64,000 nucleotides of DNA from Bacillota bacterium (GTDB taxonomy: Bacteria > Bacillota_I > Bacilli_A > Erysipelotrichales > Erysipelotrichaceae). The notes under the pieces are model-generated. The model ran no database searches and was not told the origin of the DNA. It saw only the letters and a list, made by a program, of their open reading frames with translations. The position numbers and the translations under genes were made by a program. The stretch covers positions 1 to 64,000 of the forward strand of contig JAEWFZ010000024.1 of NCBI GenBank assembly GCA_023388535.1, read 5' to 3'. Positions 33,565 through 42,835 of the stretch are shown one piece after another (the stretch's first letter is position 1; every line of letters begins with the position of its first letter).

Positions 33565-33653
33565 CACTTTAATCGTTTTGTTGGTTTAGTAACTCTATTT
33601 TAGCATATGTTAAGGATTAGAGAATTTTATTTTATCTTCAAAGAGCAAATTGC

Positions 33654-33682
33654 TTGCTAGTTTAGTTAGACAATGCTAACAT
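33654..33682 (+). promoter_or_regulatory. Promoter of the flavodoxin gene with overlapping inverted repeat
   Basis: TTGCTA (33654-33659), a 17-base spacer, TAACAT (33677-33682) with an extended TGC. The inverted repeat GTTAG-6-CTAAC (33665-33680) lies over the -10, and AGCAA-A-TTGCT (33644-33654) touches the -35. Both may bind a regulator. Confidence 0.45.
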
Positions 33683-33725
33683 TTGTTTGCAGTAGGAACT
33701 GATATTGCAGAAAGTGAGGAACGTA

Positions 33726-34151
33726 ATGAAAAATATTGCTGTAGTATATTGGAGTCAAACCGGAAATACCGAGGCAATGGCTAACTATCTTGTGGATGGT
33801 TTACAAAACGCTGGGGCTACGGTTAGTCTCTTTAATGTCAATGAGTTTGTCATCGATCAAGTCGACAGTTTTGATGCTATCGCTTTTGGTTGTCCTGCCA
33901 TGGGCGCTGAAGTCTTAGAAGAAATGGAATTTCAATCAATGTGGGATGAAGTTTCTAACTTAATTGCCGACAAAAAAATCGCCTTGTTTGGATCATATGA
34001 TTGGGGCGATGGTGAGTGGATGCGTAACTGGGCTCAAGACGCTTTAGATAAAGGCGCCATTCTAGTAGCTGAACCAGTAATTGCTAATTTAACCCCAGAA
34101 GCTGAAGCTATCGAACAATTGCTTGCACTAGCGGAAGCCTTAGTTAACTAA
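33726..34151 (+). CDS. Flavodoxin, short chain
   Basis: 141-residue FMN electron carrier. The phosphate-binding loop is WSQTGNTEAMA at about 9-19; CPAMGAEVLEE and LFGSYDWGDGEW are the flavin-ring loops. I start at ATG 33726, five bases after GTGAGGA, not at a GTG seven codons earlier. It is a single gene between the divergent ABC exporter and a terminator. Confidence 0.92.
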   Translation: MKNIAVVYWSQTGNTEAMANYLVDGLQNAGATVSLFNVNEFVIDQVDSFDAIAFGCPAMGAEVLEEMEFQSMWDEVSNLIADKKIALFGSYDWGDGEWMRNWAQDALDKGAILVAEPVIANLTPEAEAIEQLLALAEALVN

Positions 34152-34154
34152 AAC

Positions 34155-34182
34155 AATACCTCCATGCCGGGAGGTATTTTTG
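34155..34182 (+). terminator. Terminator of the flavodoxin gene
   Basis: A 9-bp stem (AATACCTCC with GGAGGTATT), a 6-base loop and a T-run. Confidence 0.88.
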
Positions 34183-34213
34183 TTATACTTTTGCTATAGA
34201 GGGGGATTTTTTT

Positions 34214-35674
34214 ATGAAGAATGGCGTTATGTTACAAGGATTTGAATGGTATGTGAATGCTGATGGTGGTTTTTATCAATGGATGACATCACAAATTGAG
34301 CATTATGCTCAATTGGGAATTACCGCTATTTGGTTACCACCATTCTCAAAAGCGACATCGCCTTTTGATGTCGGCTATGGAGTCTATGATTTGTTTGATC
34401 TCGGAGAATTTGACCAGAAAGGTGAAGTTCGAACCAAATATGGAACTAAAGAACAATTACTGAAATTAATTGAAACTTGCCATCACTTTAATATCTCAGT
34501 CTATGCCGATATAGTTTTAAATCACAAAGCCGGAGCGGATTATTCAGAAGTTTTTAAAGTAGTAAAAGTCAATCCCGACAATCGCTTAGAGGAAATTAGT
34601 GAGCCTTATGATATTGAAGGATTTACTGGTTTTAACTTTCCTGGTCGTCAGGGAAAATACTCTTCCTTTGTGTGGAACTTTAATCATTTTACTGGGGTGG
34701 ATTACGATCATCGAAGCGGTGAGAACGCTATTTATAAAATCCTTGGAGACAATAAGGACTGGTCGGATGACGTTTCCTATGAAAAAGGGAATTTTGATTA
34801 TTTGATGTTTGCGGATATCGATACTTCCCATCCGGATGTTGTTGGCGAACTTTTGTATTATTCCGATTGGTTAGTTAACGAAACCGGGGTCGATGGCTAT
34901 CGCTTGGATGCGATGCGTCATATTAACGCCAAGTTCATGCGAGATTTTGTAGTCCATACGTATCAAAACCAAAAGGATGATTTTTATATTTTTGGCGAAT
35001 ACTGGAGCTCGGATTTGGAAAAGAATCGAAACTTTATCGAACAAACCGATCATGAAATCGATTTATTGGATGTTGGTTTACATTTTAATTTTCATCACGC
35101 GAGTTTAGAAAATGAACATTTTGATTTACGACAAATCTTTGATAATACAATCCTCTCTATGAATCCCGATAAGGCGGTAACCTTTGTTGATAATCATGAT
35201 TCCCAACCCGATCAAGCTTTGAGTTCTTGGGTTGAAGATTGGTTTAAACCACTGGCTTATGGTCTTATTCTATTGAGAAAAGATGGTTATCCTTGTATCT
35301 TTTTTGGCGATTACTATGGCATCGGTGGGGAGCATCCGATTGCCGGCAAAGGGGACATGATTGATAAAATGATGCTTTGTCGTCGCAGCTTTGCGTATGG
35401 GGATCAGGATGATTATTTTAACCATCCTAATCTAATTGGCTGGGTTCGTCATGGCGATCAAGAACATCCATACGCCAGCGCAACCCTGATTTCTAATCAT
35501 GAAGAAAGCACTCTTCCAATGTTTGTGGGAACGCAGTATGCTGGAAAAGAGTTTTCCGATTATCTAGGTAATCATTACGATAAGGTTTATATTAACGAAG
35601 ATGGATTTGGTGATTTTAAAGTCCATGGTCGTAATATTTCTTGTTGGGTTTTAGATGATACCGTAGTTGAATAG
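34214..35674 (+). CDS. Cytosolic alpha-amylase, GH13
   Basis: 486 residues, no signal peptide, so it acts on intracellular glycogen or maltodextrins. The barrel begins at the N-terminus (MLQGFEWYV, typical of the GH13_5 group). The catalytic residues are in GVDGYRLDAMRHI (nucleophile Asp), FIFGEYWS (acid Glu) and TFVDNHDSQP (third Asp). It has a GAGGGGGA site. It is a single gene flanked by terminators; no other glycan gene is near. Confidence 0.93.
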   Translation: MKNGVMLQGFEWYVNADGGFYQWMTSQIEHYAQLGITAIWLPPFSKATSPFDVGYGVYDLFDLGEFDQKGEVRTKYGTKEQLLKLIETCHHFNISVYADIVLNHKAGADYSEVFKVVKVNPDNRLEEISEPYDIEGFTGFNFPGRQGKYSSFVWNFNHFTGVDYDHRSGENAIYKILGDNKDWSDDVSYEKGNFDYLMFADIDTSHPDVVGELLYYSDWLVNETGVDGYRLDAMRHINAKFMRDFVVHTYQNQKDDFYIFGEYWSSDLEKNRNFIEQTDHEIDLLDVGLHFNFHHASLENEHFDLRQIFDNTILSMNPDKAVTFVDNHDSQPDQALSSWVEDWFKPLAYGLILLRKDGYPCIFFGDYYGIGGEHPIAGKGDMIDKMMLCRRSFAYGDQDDYFNHPNLIGWVRHGDQEHPYASATLISNHEESTLPMFVGTQYAGKEFSDYLGNHYDKVYINEDGFGDFKVHGRNISCWVLDDTVVE

Positions 35675-35690
35675 GGATTATAAAAAGAAA

Positions 35691-35728
35691 AGTCTCCGTT
35701 GGTTATTTCCAACAGAGACTCTTTTTTT
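35691..35728. terminator. Bidirectional terminator after the amylase gene
   Basis: AGTCTC/GAGACT plus inner TTGG/CCAA with a two-base mismatch, then a run of seven Ts; A-rich on the other side, serving the converging LEA-like gene. Confidence 0.85.
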
Positions 35729-35745
35729 GTGTGTGAAGGTAAATA

Positions 35746-36363
35746 CTATTCGATGTTTTCTTTCACTTCTTCGACTTTGTCTTCAACCGCATCTTTAGCT
35801 TCATGATAGCGATCGACGGCTTCATCTTTAGCATCTTCAGCTGCGTGTTTGGCGTCTTCGACCACATCTTTAGCTTCATGATAGCGATCGACAGCTTCGT
35901 CTTTAACATCTTCAGCTACATCTTTAGCGTCTTCGACTTTGTCTTCAACCGCATGCTTGACGTCATCGACTTTGTCTTCGACCACATCTTTGGCTTCATG
36001 ATAGCGATCAACGACTTCGCCTACTTTTTCGTCAACATCGGTTTTATCTTTAACTTCTTCAACCTTGTCTTCGACTTTGTCTTTAGCGTCGCCGACTTTT
36101 TCTTTTAGGCCATCCCAAGCTTTTCCTGCTTTTTCACCTAAGTCTTTAGCGCCATCAACTACTTTTTCAGTGACATCTTTGGTCACATCCTTGGTTTTTT
36201 CCCAAGCTTTTCCGGCTTTTTCATCTAGGTCTGTTTTATCTTTTATTTCTTCAACTTTGTCTTTGGTTCCTTCCCAAACTTCACCGGCTTTTTCACCGAC
36301 ATCTTTGGAAACGCCTTTTACTTTGTCAACTAGACCACCTAGTGTTTTTTTAAGATCAATCAT
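35746..36363 (-). CDS. LEA-like / apolipoprotein-like amphipathic repeat protein
   Basis: 205 residues, strongly hydrophilic and built from 11- and 22-residue helical repeats (KDKVEEIKDKTDLDEKAGKA, and VDRYHEAKDVVEDKVDDVKH-type units). EAKDVVED occurs twice and VDRYHEAKD three times. There are no cysteines and no signal peptide. Such sequences resemble group 3 LEA and YtxH/CsbD-type stress proteins, which protect proteins or membranes during drying, osmotic or freezing stress; that role is inferred. It has AAAAGGAGG and a consensus promoter of its own, so expression may be high. The repeats vary in number among relatives of such proteins. Confidence 0.7.
   Translation of the reverse strand: MIDLKKTLGGLVDKVKGVSKDVGEKAGEVWEGTKDKVEEIKDKTDLDEKAGKAWEKTKDVTKDVTEKVVDGAKDLGEKAGKAWDGLKEKVGDAKDKVEDKVEEVKDKTDVDEKVGEVVDRYHEAKDVVEDKVDDVKHAVEDKVEDAKDVAEDVKDEAVDRYHEAKDVVEDAKHAAEDAKDEAVDRYHEAKDAVEDKVEEVKENIE
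35791..36012. repeat. Three direct DNA repeats in the LEA-like gene
   Basis: A 27-base unit, beginning ATCTTTAGCTTCATGATAGC, recurs at 35791, 35876 and 35986 with at most a few changes. It encodes the VDRYHEAKD unit and reflects internal duplication, so the copy number may vary between strains. Confidence 0.85.
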
Positions 36364-36388
36364 AATAATCCTCCTTTTTATTAATTAA

Positions 36389-36417
36389 ATTATATCTATA
36401 AAAGGTCGCTTTTTCAA
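36389..36417 (-). promoter_or_regulatory. Promoter of the LEA-like gene with palindrome over the -35
   Basis: Read on the minus strand: TTGAAA (36417-36412), 17 bases, TATAAT (36394-36389). The palindrome CGCTTT-7-AAAGCG at 36407-36425 covers the -35, which suggests repression or activation at this site. Confidence 0.75.
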
Positions 36418-36540
36418 TGAAAGCGATTTCTTTTTACATAATTAAATAAATAGGATTTGTTAAGCTCAAAGAAAAACCAATTAATTTTAGGAATTCTCAC
36501 CTTCATCGCATATTAAAAAGTAGGAAAGTGAGGAAACAAC

Positions 36541-37104
36541 ATGTACATAGAAGAACAAATCAAAAACCTAATCGATGATCACAGCCAATACGGCCTCTAT
36601 CAAGCTATTGAATCGTATCTACAGCATTTACGGATGCATTTGCTTTCTTTGAGTACTCAGGAAGCTAAACGTCAAACCTTGAGTGGCTTGAATTGGCTTT
36701 CAAGGAAAGACTTGCGTTCCAGTATGGATAACGCGCTTCGTCTTAATATCGGGGACATTTGTTTTATTGATTTTGGCAAGGCCTATATAAATGAAGCGGG
36801 GTATCAACACTTTGGACTCATTGTGGCTATGGCAAATTATAAAGCGTTTGTGATTCCGATGAGTTCAAATCCAAAGACTATAGAAAAATCACCTAATGTT
36901 ATCAACGAAACGAGATCTCGTAAGCATCTCTACTATTTAGGTATGTTGGAAGGGATGAATCGACCTTCGGTTTTATTTCTCAATGATGCTAAATTTATTA
37001 ATAGCAGTAGGGTAATTGATGTGATTGCTCATTTAGACCCCAATAGTAGTTTGTTTAAAGAGATTATTAATCAGTTATTGGTTAATGTTTTGTGTTTTAG
37101 ATAA
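36541..37104 (+). CDS. PemK/MazF-like protein with helical N-terminal extension
   Basis: 187 residues. Residues 70-187 resemble the PemK/MazF fold: LNIGDICFIDFG, then HFGLIVAM, AFVIPMSSN and a C-terminal segment with KFINSSRVIDVIAHLDP. Residues 1-65 are a predicted helical extension not part of the toxin fold. No antitoxin gene lies next to it. The key Arg/Thr positions of MazF nucleases cannot be assigned confidently. It could be an RNase toxin acting alone or a housekeeping relative. GTGAGGA precedes the ATG. Confidence 0.6.
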   Translation: MYIEEQIKNLIDDHSQYGLYQAIESYLQHLRMHLLSLSTQEAKRQTLSGLNWLSRKDLRSSMDNALRLNIGDICFIDFGKAYINEAGYQHFGLIVAMANYKAFVIPMSSNPKTIEKSPNVINETRSRKHLYYLGMLEGMNRPSVLFLNDAKFINSSRVIDVIAHLDPNSSLFKEIINQLLVNVLCFR

Positions 37105-37157
37105 AGCCTCGCTTTTAAGATTTTTTTAAATTTTTTAGAAGATGGTTTACAAGCCTT

Positions 37158-37187
37158 AGATGAATCAGATCCGGATTCATCTTTTTT
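37158..37187 (+). terminator. Terminator of the PemK-like gene
   Basis: A 9-bp stem (AGATGAATC with GATTCATCT), a 7-base loop and six Ts. Confidence 0.85.
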
Positions 37188-37196
37188 ATGATTATA

Positions 37197-37226
37197 TTCT
37201 TATCCAATCTTTTCATAGGTTATAAT
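37197..37226 (+). promoter_or_regulatory. Promoter of the tilS-to-tatD operon
   Basis: TTCTTA (37197-37202), 18 bases, TATAAT (37221-37226). The predicted start near 37233 leaves a leader of only about 9 bases and excludes the longer tilS frame beginning at 37188. Confidence 0.55.
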
Positions 37227-37241
37227 GTTAGTGGTGATTTT

Positions 37242-38444
37242 ATGAAACCTTATTGGATTGTCGGAGTTTCCGGTGGCGTAGACTCAATGGCGCTTTTGCA
37301 TCAACTTGTTGAAGCCAAGCGCACTTTAGTCGTGGTTCATGTCAATTACCAACAACGTCGAAGCGCCGATCGCGATCAACGGATTGTTGAAGAGTTTTGT
37401 ACTAAACACAAGATTCCTCTAGTAGTCTTTGATGGATCAAATTTAGGAACTGGAAACTTTCAGGACTTAGCTCGTGACTTTCGCTATCAGGCGTTTTTTG
37501 AAGTCTACCAGGCCTACCAAGCTCAACGCTTAGTCTTGGCTCATCATTTAGACGATCAATATGAAACCATTCTTTTTCAATTATTAACCAATCGTAGACC
37601 TCGTTACTTAGGTATGAAACGGTTCACTAAAATCAAAGACATGCTGGTTTATCGACCACTTTTAAACACCAGCAAACAAGAACTGATCGACTATGCCCAG
37701 CAACATCAATTAGCATACGGCTTTGACGAATCCAATCTGGATTTAAAATATACACGAAATCAAATACGAGCCGCTCTAGAACATATCAGTGATGCCGACA
37801 AAGAACTACTCTTAACCTATCAAAAACATTATCGAAAACAACGTAAACAACAAGAACGTCGTATCCACAAACTTATGAAACAGGGTGATACCAGGATAGA
37901 GCTTGAACGTTATCAGCGCCTAGAAACCAGCACCCGTTTACTATTGTTGCGGAAATTGGTAGAGAATTTTGTCGATGTTCATTCCTTTTCTTTCAGATAT
38001 TTTAAAGACTTAGATGATAAACTACACAAGGCTATCGGCTTCGATCAAAACTTAGACGAAACCTATAGCATCCGGCTGGAATATGGAATTATCTCCATCA
38101 TAGATTCTAAGCTGACTCAATTCGAGTATGTTTTTGATAAAATTGAATGGGTTGAAACCCCATACTTTCAGTTAAAACCAGAAGGCAAGACGATTGAAGG
38201 GCTGACCTTGGATAACGATGATTTCCCAATTACCATCCGCAGTCCCAAACCTGCCGATGAAATCAAAATGCGTTTTGGAACCAAGAAAGTCAACCGCTTC
38301 TTTATCGATCGAAAGATAGAAAAACAACAGCGGAAACTTTGGCCGGTCGTTGAAAACGCCAAAAATGAAGTGATTTTTGTAGCTGAATTTGGCTGTGATA
38401 TCAATCATTACTCTACAAAACCAACGATTTATGTGGTAAAATAA
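37242..38444 (+). CDS. tilS: tRNA(Ile)-lysidine synthase
   Basis: Makes lysidine at the anticodon of tRNA-Ile(CAU) so that it reads AUA; essential in most bacteria. 400 residues. The PP-loop ATP site is VSGGVDSMA (about 8-16). HHLDDQYETILFQL follows. The C-terminal TilS domains (SPKPADEIKMRFG) are present. The upstream frame starting at 37188 lacks a ribosome binding site and lies before the promoter. tilS-hpt-ftsH is the usual Firmicute order. Confidence 0.93.
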   Translation: MKPYWIVGVSGGVDSMALLHQLVEAKRTLVVVHVNYQQRRSADRDQRIVEEFCTKHKIPLVVFDGSNLGTGNFQDLARDFRYQAFFEVYQAYQAQRLVLAHHLDDQYETILFQLLTNRRPRYLGMKRFTKIKDMLVYRPLLNTSKQELIDYAQQHQLAYGFDESNLDLKYTRNQIRAALEHISDADKELLLTYQKHYRKQRKQQERRIHKLMKQGDTRIELERYQRLETSTRLLLLRKLVENFVDVHSFSFRYFKDLDDKLHKAIGFDQNLDETYSIRLEYGIISIIDSKLTQFEYVFDKIEWVETPYFQLKPEGKTIEGLTLDNDDFPITIRSPKPADEIKMRFGTKKVNRFFIDRKIEKQQRKLWPVVENAKNEVIFVAEFGCDINHYSTKPTIYVVK

Positions 38445-38467
38445 CACAATCTGTAAGGAGAAATTCG

Positions 38468-39004
38468 ATGCATAAAAACATTAAAAAAATTATCGTTACA
38501 CGACAACAAATTCAAGAACGTGCCGCCGAGCTCGCTGTTGCGATTGAGCAATATTACGAAGGTCAAAGACCACCGATCTTGATCGCTCTCCTAAAAGGTT
38601 CGGTACCTTTCTTAGCTGAGTTAATTACCCATATTAACCTAGATATTGAATATGATTTTATGGACGTTTCCTCTTACGAAGGTACGGAATCAATCGGTGA
38701 TGTCCGCATTATTAAAGATTTAGACAAGTCGATCAAAGGGGAAAACATCCTCTTAGTTGAAGATATTGTTGATACCGGACGTACCGTACACGAAGTGACT
38801 AAACTATTGGCCAATAAGGGGGCTGCTGATGTTAAAACCTGTACCTTATTGGATAAACCGTCGCGTCGAATCGTGGAAGTTCCCGTAGACTTTGTCGGAT
38901 TTGAAATAGAAAATGAGTTTGTCGTAGGTTTCGGCCTCGACTTTGATGAAAAGTATCGCCAACTCCCATATGTTGGGGTACTAAAGGATGAAATGTATCA
39001 ATAA
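38468..39004 (+). CDS. hpt: Hypoxanthine phosphoribosyltransferase
   Basis: 178 residues. Salvages hypoxanthine or guanine with PRPP to IMP or GMP. The PRPP motif is LLVEDIVDTGRT near 98; MDVSSYEGTES is the flexible loop. A strong GTAAGGAG site precedes the ATG. It complements the purine bases released by the DeoD enzymes and hydrolases of the first operon. Confidence 0.95.
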   Translation: MHKNIKKIIVTRQQIQERAAELAVAIEQYYEGQRPPILIALLKGSVPFLAELITHINLDIEYDFMDVSSYEGTESIGDVRIIKDLDKSIKGENILLVEDIVDTGRTVHEVTKLLANKGAADVKTCTLLDKPSRRIVEVPVDFVGFEIENEFVVGFGLDFDEKYRQLPYVGVLKDEMYQ

Positions 39005-39015
39005 AGGAGTAGTAG

Positions 39016-40950
39016 ATGAACCCAAAAAGAAATCGTTGGTTAAGCTTTATTCCCTATTTAATTGCTATTTTGGTCTTCTCTTATCTGTCGACCAATCTCA
39101 GAGATATAGGAGTTAAAACGCTTAACTATACACAATTACAAACTATCGTAGAAGAAAAAGAAATAAAAGAAGCGGTCGCTGAATCTTCCGCTTTAGTCTT
39201 AGATATCCGCGGCTATTATCTTGAAAACGGCGAACCCGTTCAATTTAAAGCCCGTATCCCCAACAATGAAATTAATCAGGTCTTTTTACAAGACAATGTT
39301 GGTATATTAACTTGGGCCGATCCCTATCAGGGCTCATTTCTAACCAATATACTGACTAACTTTTTACCGACCTTATTATTAATCGGAATGATGGTGTGGA
39401 TGTTAAGTCGGATGCAGGGCGGTAATCGTCAAGCCTTTGATTTCTCTAAATCACCAGCCCAGCTACAATCCGGCATAAAAGTTAAGTTTGATGATGTCGC
39501 TGGAGCCGATGAAGAAAAAGAAGAAATGAGTGAACTCATTGAATATCTAAAAAACCCTAAGAAATTTGAAAAAATGGGGGCACGTATCCCTAAGGGCGTC
39601 CTTTTAGTGGGCCCTCCGGGAACCGGTAAAACGCTCTTAGCTAAAGCCGTTGCTGGTGAAGCGGATGTTCCGTTTTATGCGATTTCTGGTTCTGACTTTG
39701 TTGAGATGTTTGTCGGGGTCGGAGCTTCTCGAGTACGAGATATGTTTAAAAAAGCTAAACAAACAGCACCGGCCATCATCTTCATCGATGAGATTGATGC
39801 GGTTGGTCGTCAACGTGGTGCTGGTTTAGGTGGCGGTCACGATGAACGTGAACAAACCTTGAACCAATTATTGGTTGAGATGGATGGTATTTCGGAAAAT
39901 GCTGGAATACTTATTGTCGCAGCTACAAACCGTGGTGATATCTTAGACCCAGCGCTCTTGCGTCCGGGTCGCTTTGACCGTCAAATTACCGTATCGTTAC
40001 CAGATCTTAAGGGTCGTGAAGCGATATTACACGTTCACGCCCGTAACAAGAAACTTGCTCCGGATGTGGACTTACGAAATCTTGCTTCCAGAACGCCTGG
40101 TTTTAGTGGCGCGGATTTAGAAAACGTCTTAAACGAAGCCGCTATCTTAACCGTCAGAGAACACGATACTATGATTCGCATGCATCATTTAGATGAAGCT
40201 ATCGACCGAGTCATGGCTGGTCCAGCCAAAAAGAGTCGTACCTACTCTGAAAAAGAAAAGAAATTGGTCGCATATCATGAAACCGGTCATACCATTATCG
40301 GTTTAAAACTAGCTTCGGCTCAAGAAGTCCAAAAGGTTACGATCATCCCTCGTGGAGAAGCCGGTGGATATAACTTAATGACGCCAAAAGAAGAAGCGTA
40401 TTTCCAAACCAAAGCAGACTTAATTGGCATGATAACCGGCCTACTTGGGGGAAGAGTCGCGGAAGAAATCGTCTTCAACGAAATCTCCACGGGAGCCTAT
40501 AACGATATTCAACGAGTAACGACGATTGCTCGTCACATGGTTACCTCTTACGGGATGTCGGATTTAGGCACGATTCATTACGAACAATCCTCTGGTAATG
40601 TCTTCTTAGGTAGGGATTATACCTCGGGACAAGCGTACTCTGCTGAAACCGCGGTGGGAATTGACCGAGAAATCCGCAAGATTATCGATGAAGCTTATGA
40701 AAATGCTCGTCAAATTATTTTAGAGAATCGTGAATTACTGGATACGATTGCTCAGGCTTTAATGGAATATGAAACCTTAACGCGCGAGCAAATTCTTGAA
40801 CTAGAAGCCGGTAAGCAAATAACGATTTCTGGTCAACAGGAGAAAATTGCGGAAGAACGCAAAAACGGTAATCAAGATAACGATCAACCAACGGGACCTA
40901 AGACGGTAGAAACCATGCCGTACACCGACCCACAAGAAGAAAATCAATAA
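39016..40950 (+). CDS. ftsH: ATP-dependent membrane metalloprotease FtsH
   Basis: 644 residues. Two membrane helices (about 8-25 and 112-132) flank a small external domain. The AAA domain has Walker A GPPGTGKT at 199-206, Walker B IIFIDEID at 254-261 and the second region of homology around RPGRFDRQI. The zinc site is HETGH at 421-425. A Gln/Asn/Pro-rich tail follows the coiled coil. It degrades misassembled membrane proteins. A hairpin follows its stop. Confidence 0.97.
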   Translation: MNPKRNRWLSFIPYLIAILVFSYLSTNLRDIGVKTLNYTQLQTIVEEKEIKEAVAESSALVLDIRGYYLENGEPVQFKARIPNNEINQVFLQDNVGILTWADPYQGSFLTNILTNFLPTLLLIGMMVWMLSRMQGGNRQAFDFSKSPAQLQSGIKVKFDDVAGADEEKEEMSELIEYLKNPKKFEKMGARIPKGVLLVGPPGTGKTLLAKAVAGEADVPFYAISGSDFVEMFVGVGASRVRDMFKKAKQTAPAIIFIDEIDAVGRQRGAGLGGGHDEREQTLNQLLVEMDGISENAGILIVAATNRGDILDPALLRPGRFDRQITVSLPDLKGREAILHVHARNKKLAPDVDLRNLASRTPGFSGADLENVLNEAAILTVREHDTMIRMHHLDEAIDRVMAGPAKKSRTYSEKEKKLVAYHETGHTIIGLKLASAQEVQKVTIIPRGEAGGYNLMTPKEEAYFQTKADLIGMITGLLGGRVAEEIVFNEISTGAYNDIQRVTTIARHMVTSYGMSDLGTIHYEQSSGNVFLGRDYTSGQAYSAETAVGIDREIRKIIDEAYENARQIILENRELLDTIAQALMEYETLTREQILELEAGKQITISGQQEKIAEERKNGNQDNDQPTGPKTVETMPYTDPQEENQ

Positions 40951-40969
40951 AGCACCTACGGGTGCTTTT
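40949..40969 (+). terminator. Hairpin after ftsH
   Basis: An 8-bp stem (AAAGCACC with GGTGCTTT), a 4-base loop, only a short T-run. Likely a partial terminator before hslO. Confidence 0.6.
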
Positions 40970-40986
40970 CTAAGCAAAGGAGTACT

Positions 40987-41886
40987 ATGTCAGATACTTT
41001 AGTTAAAGCCATCGCCCATCAAGGGCGAATTCGGGTAATGGCTGTAAATATAACCGAAACGGTCCAAGAAGCAACAACGCGCCATCAACTCTATCCTACA
41101 GCCGCGGCAGCTTTGGGACGTTTGATGGGCATCACTTCCTTGTTGGCGGCCCAACTAAAAAACGATAATGATATTTTAATCGTCAAAGTAATTGGCGATG
41201 GACCTTTGGGCAATTTAGTCGTCGATGCGATGCGAAATGGCGATATCAAAGGCTATGTTGATAACCCTCAAGTAAATTTAATTAATCCCGAAACGAATCA
41301 TTTAGATGTCGGTCGTGCGATCGGTAAAGGACAACTTCATGTCACTCGAAATTATGGTCTAAAAGACACTTTTACTTCATCGATTGATTTAGTAACTTCA
41401 GAAATCGGTGATGACTTCGCGCAATATTTTGTTCAATCCGAACAAATTGGCTCGGCTGTATCGGTCGGTGTCTTAGTTAATCCGGATGGGTCTATTGCTA
41501 GTGCCGGTGCTTTATTAATTCAAATGATGCCCGATGCTGAGGAAGCCGATATTCTTATCGCTCAAAATGTCGTTGACCATTTAAAACCAATTTCACAAAT
41601 TTTTAATGAAGGTATGTCCGTGAGTGATTTGGTTGAATCCTTGTTTGAGGATACTGAGATTTTGGAAACGTCATCCGTTCAATTTCACTGTGACTGTTCG
41701 AAAACGCAAATGATACAACTTCTTCAAACCTTGCCGCTTGAAGATTTAGAAGATCTTCAGCAGAAAGAAGAAGCGATTGAAATGATTTGTCATTACTGTA
41801 GTAGCACGTATCAAATATCCAATACAGAAATAGAAACGTTGATAAGGTTGAAACAAGATGAAGATTCGTCAGCTAACGCTGCCTAA
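40987..41886 (+). CDS. hslO: Hsp33 redox chaperone
   Basis: 299 residues; holds unfolded proteins when oxidised. The redox-switch zinc ligands are the two C-terminal cysteine pairs: CDC (in FHCDCSKTQ) and CHYC (in ICHYCSST), 33 residues apart, giving the C-x-C...C-x2-C pattern. The last 29 bases overlap dusB. AAGGAG lies before the ATG. Confidence 0.95.
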   Translation: MSDTLVKAIAHQGRIRVMAVNITETVQEATTRHQLYPTAAAALGRLMGITSLLAAQLKNDNDILIVKVIGDGPLGNLVVDAMRNGDIKGYVDNPQVNLINPETNHLDVGRAIGKGQLHVTRNYGLKDTFTSSIDLVTSEIGDDFAQYFVQSEQIGSAVSVGVLVNPDGSIASAGALLIQMMPDAEEADILIAQNVVDHLKPISQIFNEGMSVSDLVESLFEDTEILETSSVQFHCDCSKTQMIQLLQTLPLEDLEDLQQKEEAIEMICHYCSSTYQISNTEIETLIRLKQDEDSSANAA

Positions 41887-42835
41887 TAAAGTCATTGTAG
41901 CACCGATGGCTGGAGTTACCAATCTAGCTTTTAGAAAGCTTTTAATCAAGTATCAACCAGGACTTTATTTCAATGAAATGATCAGCGATATGGCTTTAAT
42001 TTACGAGAATGAAAAAACTTGGAAGATGACTGAGATCTTAGAAGATGAACGACCGATTGCTTTTCAGCTTTTTGGCTCGAAAGTTGAGTCCATGGTTGAA
42101 GCCGCAAGACTATTGGATACTAAAACGGACTGTGATGTGATCGATATCAATATGGGCTGTCCGGTTCAAAAAATCACCAAACAAGGTTCTGGATCAGCCT
42201 TGATGAAAACGCCAGAATTAGCCTATCAAATCATGAAAAGCGTCGTCGCTGCGGTTGAAAAACCAGTGACGGTAAAAATGAGAATCGGTTGGGACCAGCA
42301 CTCATTAAATGGGGTACAGTTAGCTAAACTAGCCGAAGAGGCTGGAATATCCGCTTTATTTGTCCATGGTCGTACCCGTTCTCAAATGTATTCAGGACAA
42401 AGTAGCAATAAAGCTATTAAAGAAATTGTCGATGCGGTAAATATTCCAGTGGTTGGTAATGGCGATATTCGCAGTGCCGAGGATGCTATGGCTATGCTGG
42501 AAGAAACGGGCTGTAACGCGGTGATGATTGGCCGGGCGTTGATGAATCAGCCTTGGTTAATTGAAGAGATTAAGAATCGTTTAGAGGGCATCGAAACCGA
42601 CTTAAGTCTAAATGCGGCCCAACGATTGAAAATCACTTTGGAGCATGCTCAAAATCTCATCGAACAAATGGGTGAAAAGCAGGCTATGCGTCAGATGCGC
42701 GCCCATGCTAACTGGGCTTTCAAAGGGTTACCCCATGCCAACTCGGTAAAAGCAAAACTAGTTACCATGGAAACCTATCAAGATCTAGAAGAGATCATCG
42801 AAGAATATTTAGGAATATATCATGAAATTCAATGA
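41858..42835 (+). CDS. dusB: tRNA-dihydrouridine synthase, DusB group
   Basis: 325-residue FMN enzyme reducing uridines in the tRNA D-loop. APMAGVTNLAF at about 15-25 and INMGCPVQKITKQGSGSALM near 100, with the catalytic Cys, are the DUS hallmarks; MIGRALMNQPWL forms the phosphate site. It overlaps hslO at its start and the next gene at its end, so translation is coupled. The order before lysS matches Bacillus. Confidence 0.93.
   Translation: MKIRQLTLPNKVIVAPMAGVTNLAFRKLLIKYQPGLYFNEMISDMALIYENEKTWKMTEILEDERPIAFQLFGSKVESMVEAARLLDTKTDCDVIDINMGCPVQKITKQGSGSALMKTPELAYQIMKSVVAAVEKPVTVKMRIGWDQHSLNGVQLAKLAEEAGISALFVHGRTRSQMYSGQSSNKAIKEIVDAVNIPVVGNGDIRSAEDAMAMLEETGCNAVMIGRALMNQPWLIEEIKNRLEGIETDLSLNAAQRLKITLEHAQNLIEQMGEKQAMRQMRAHANWAFKGLPHANSVKAKLVTMETYQDLEEIIEEYLGIYHEIQ

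Noticed and set aside
35746..36363. CRISPR array or long plus-strand gene over the LEA-like gene
   Set aside because: Repeats are in coding frame with irregular spacing and lack unique spacers of equal size; the opposite-strand frames have no ribosome binding site and are shadows of the repeat codons.
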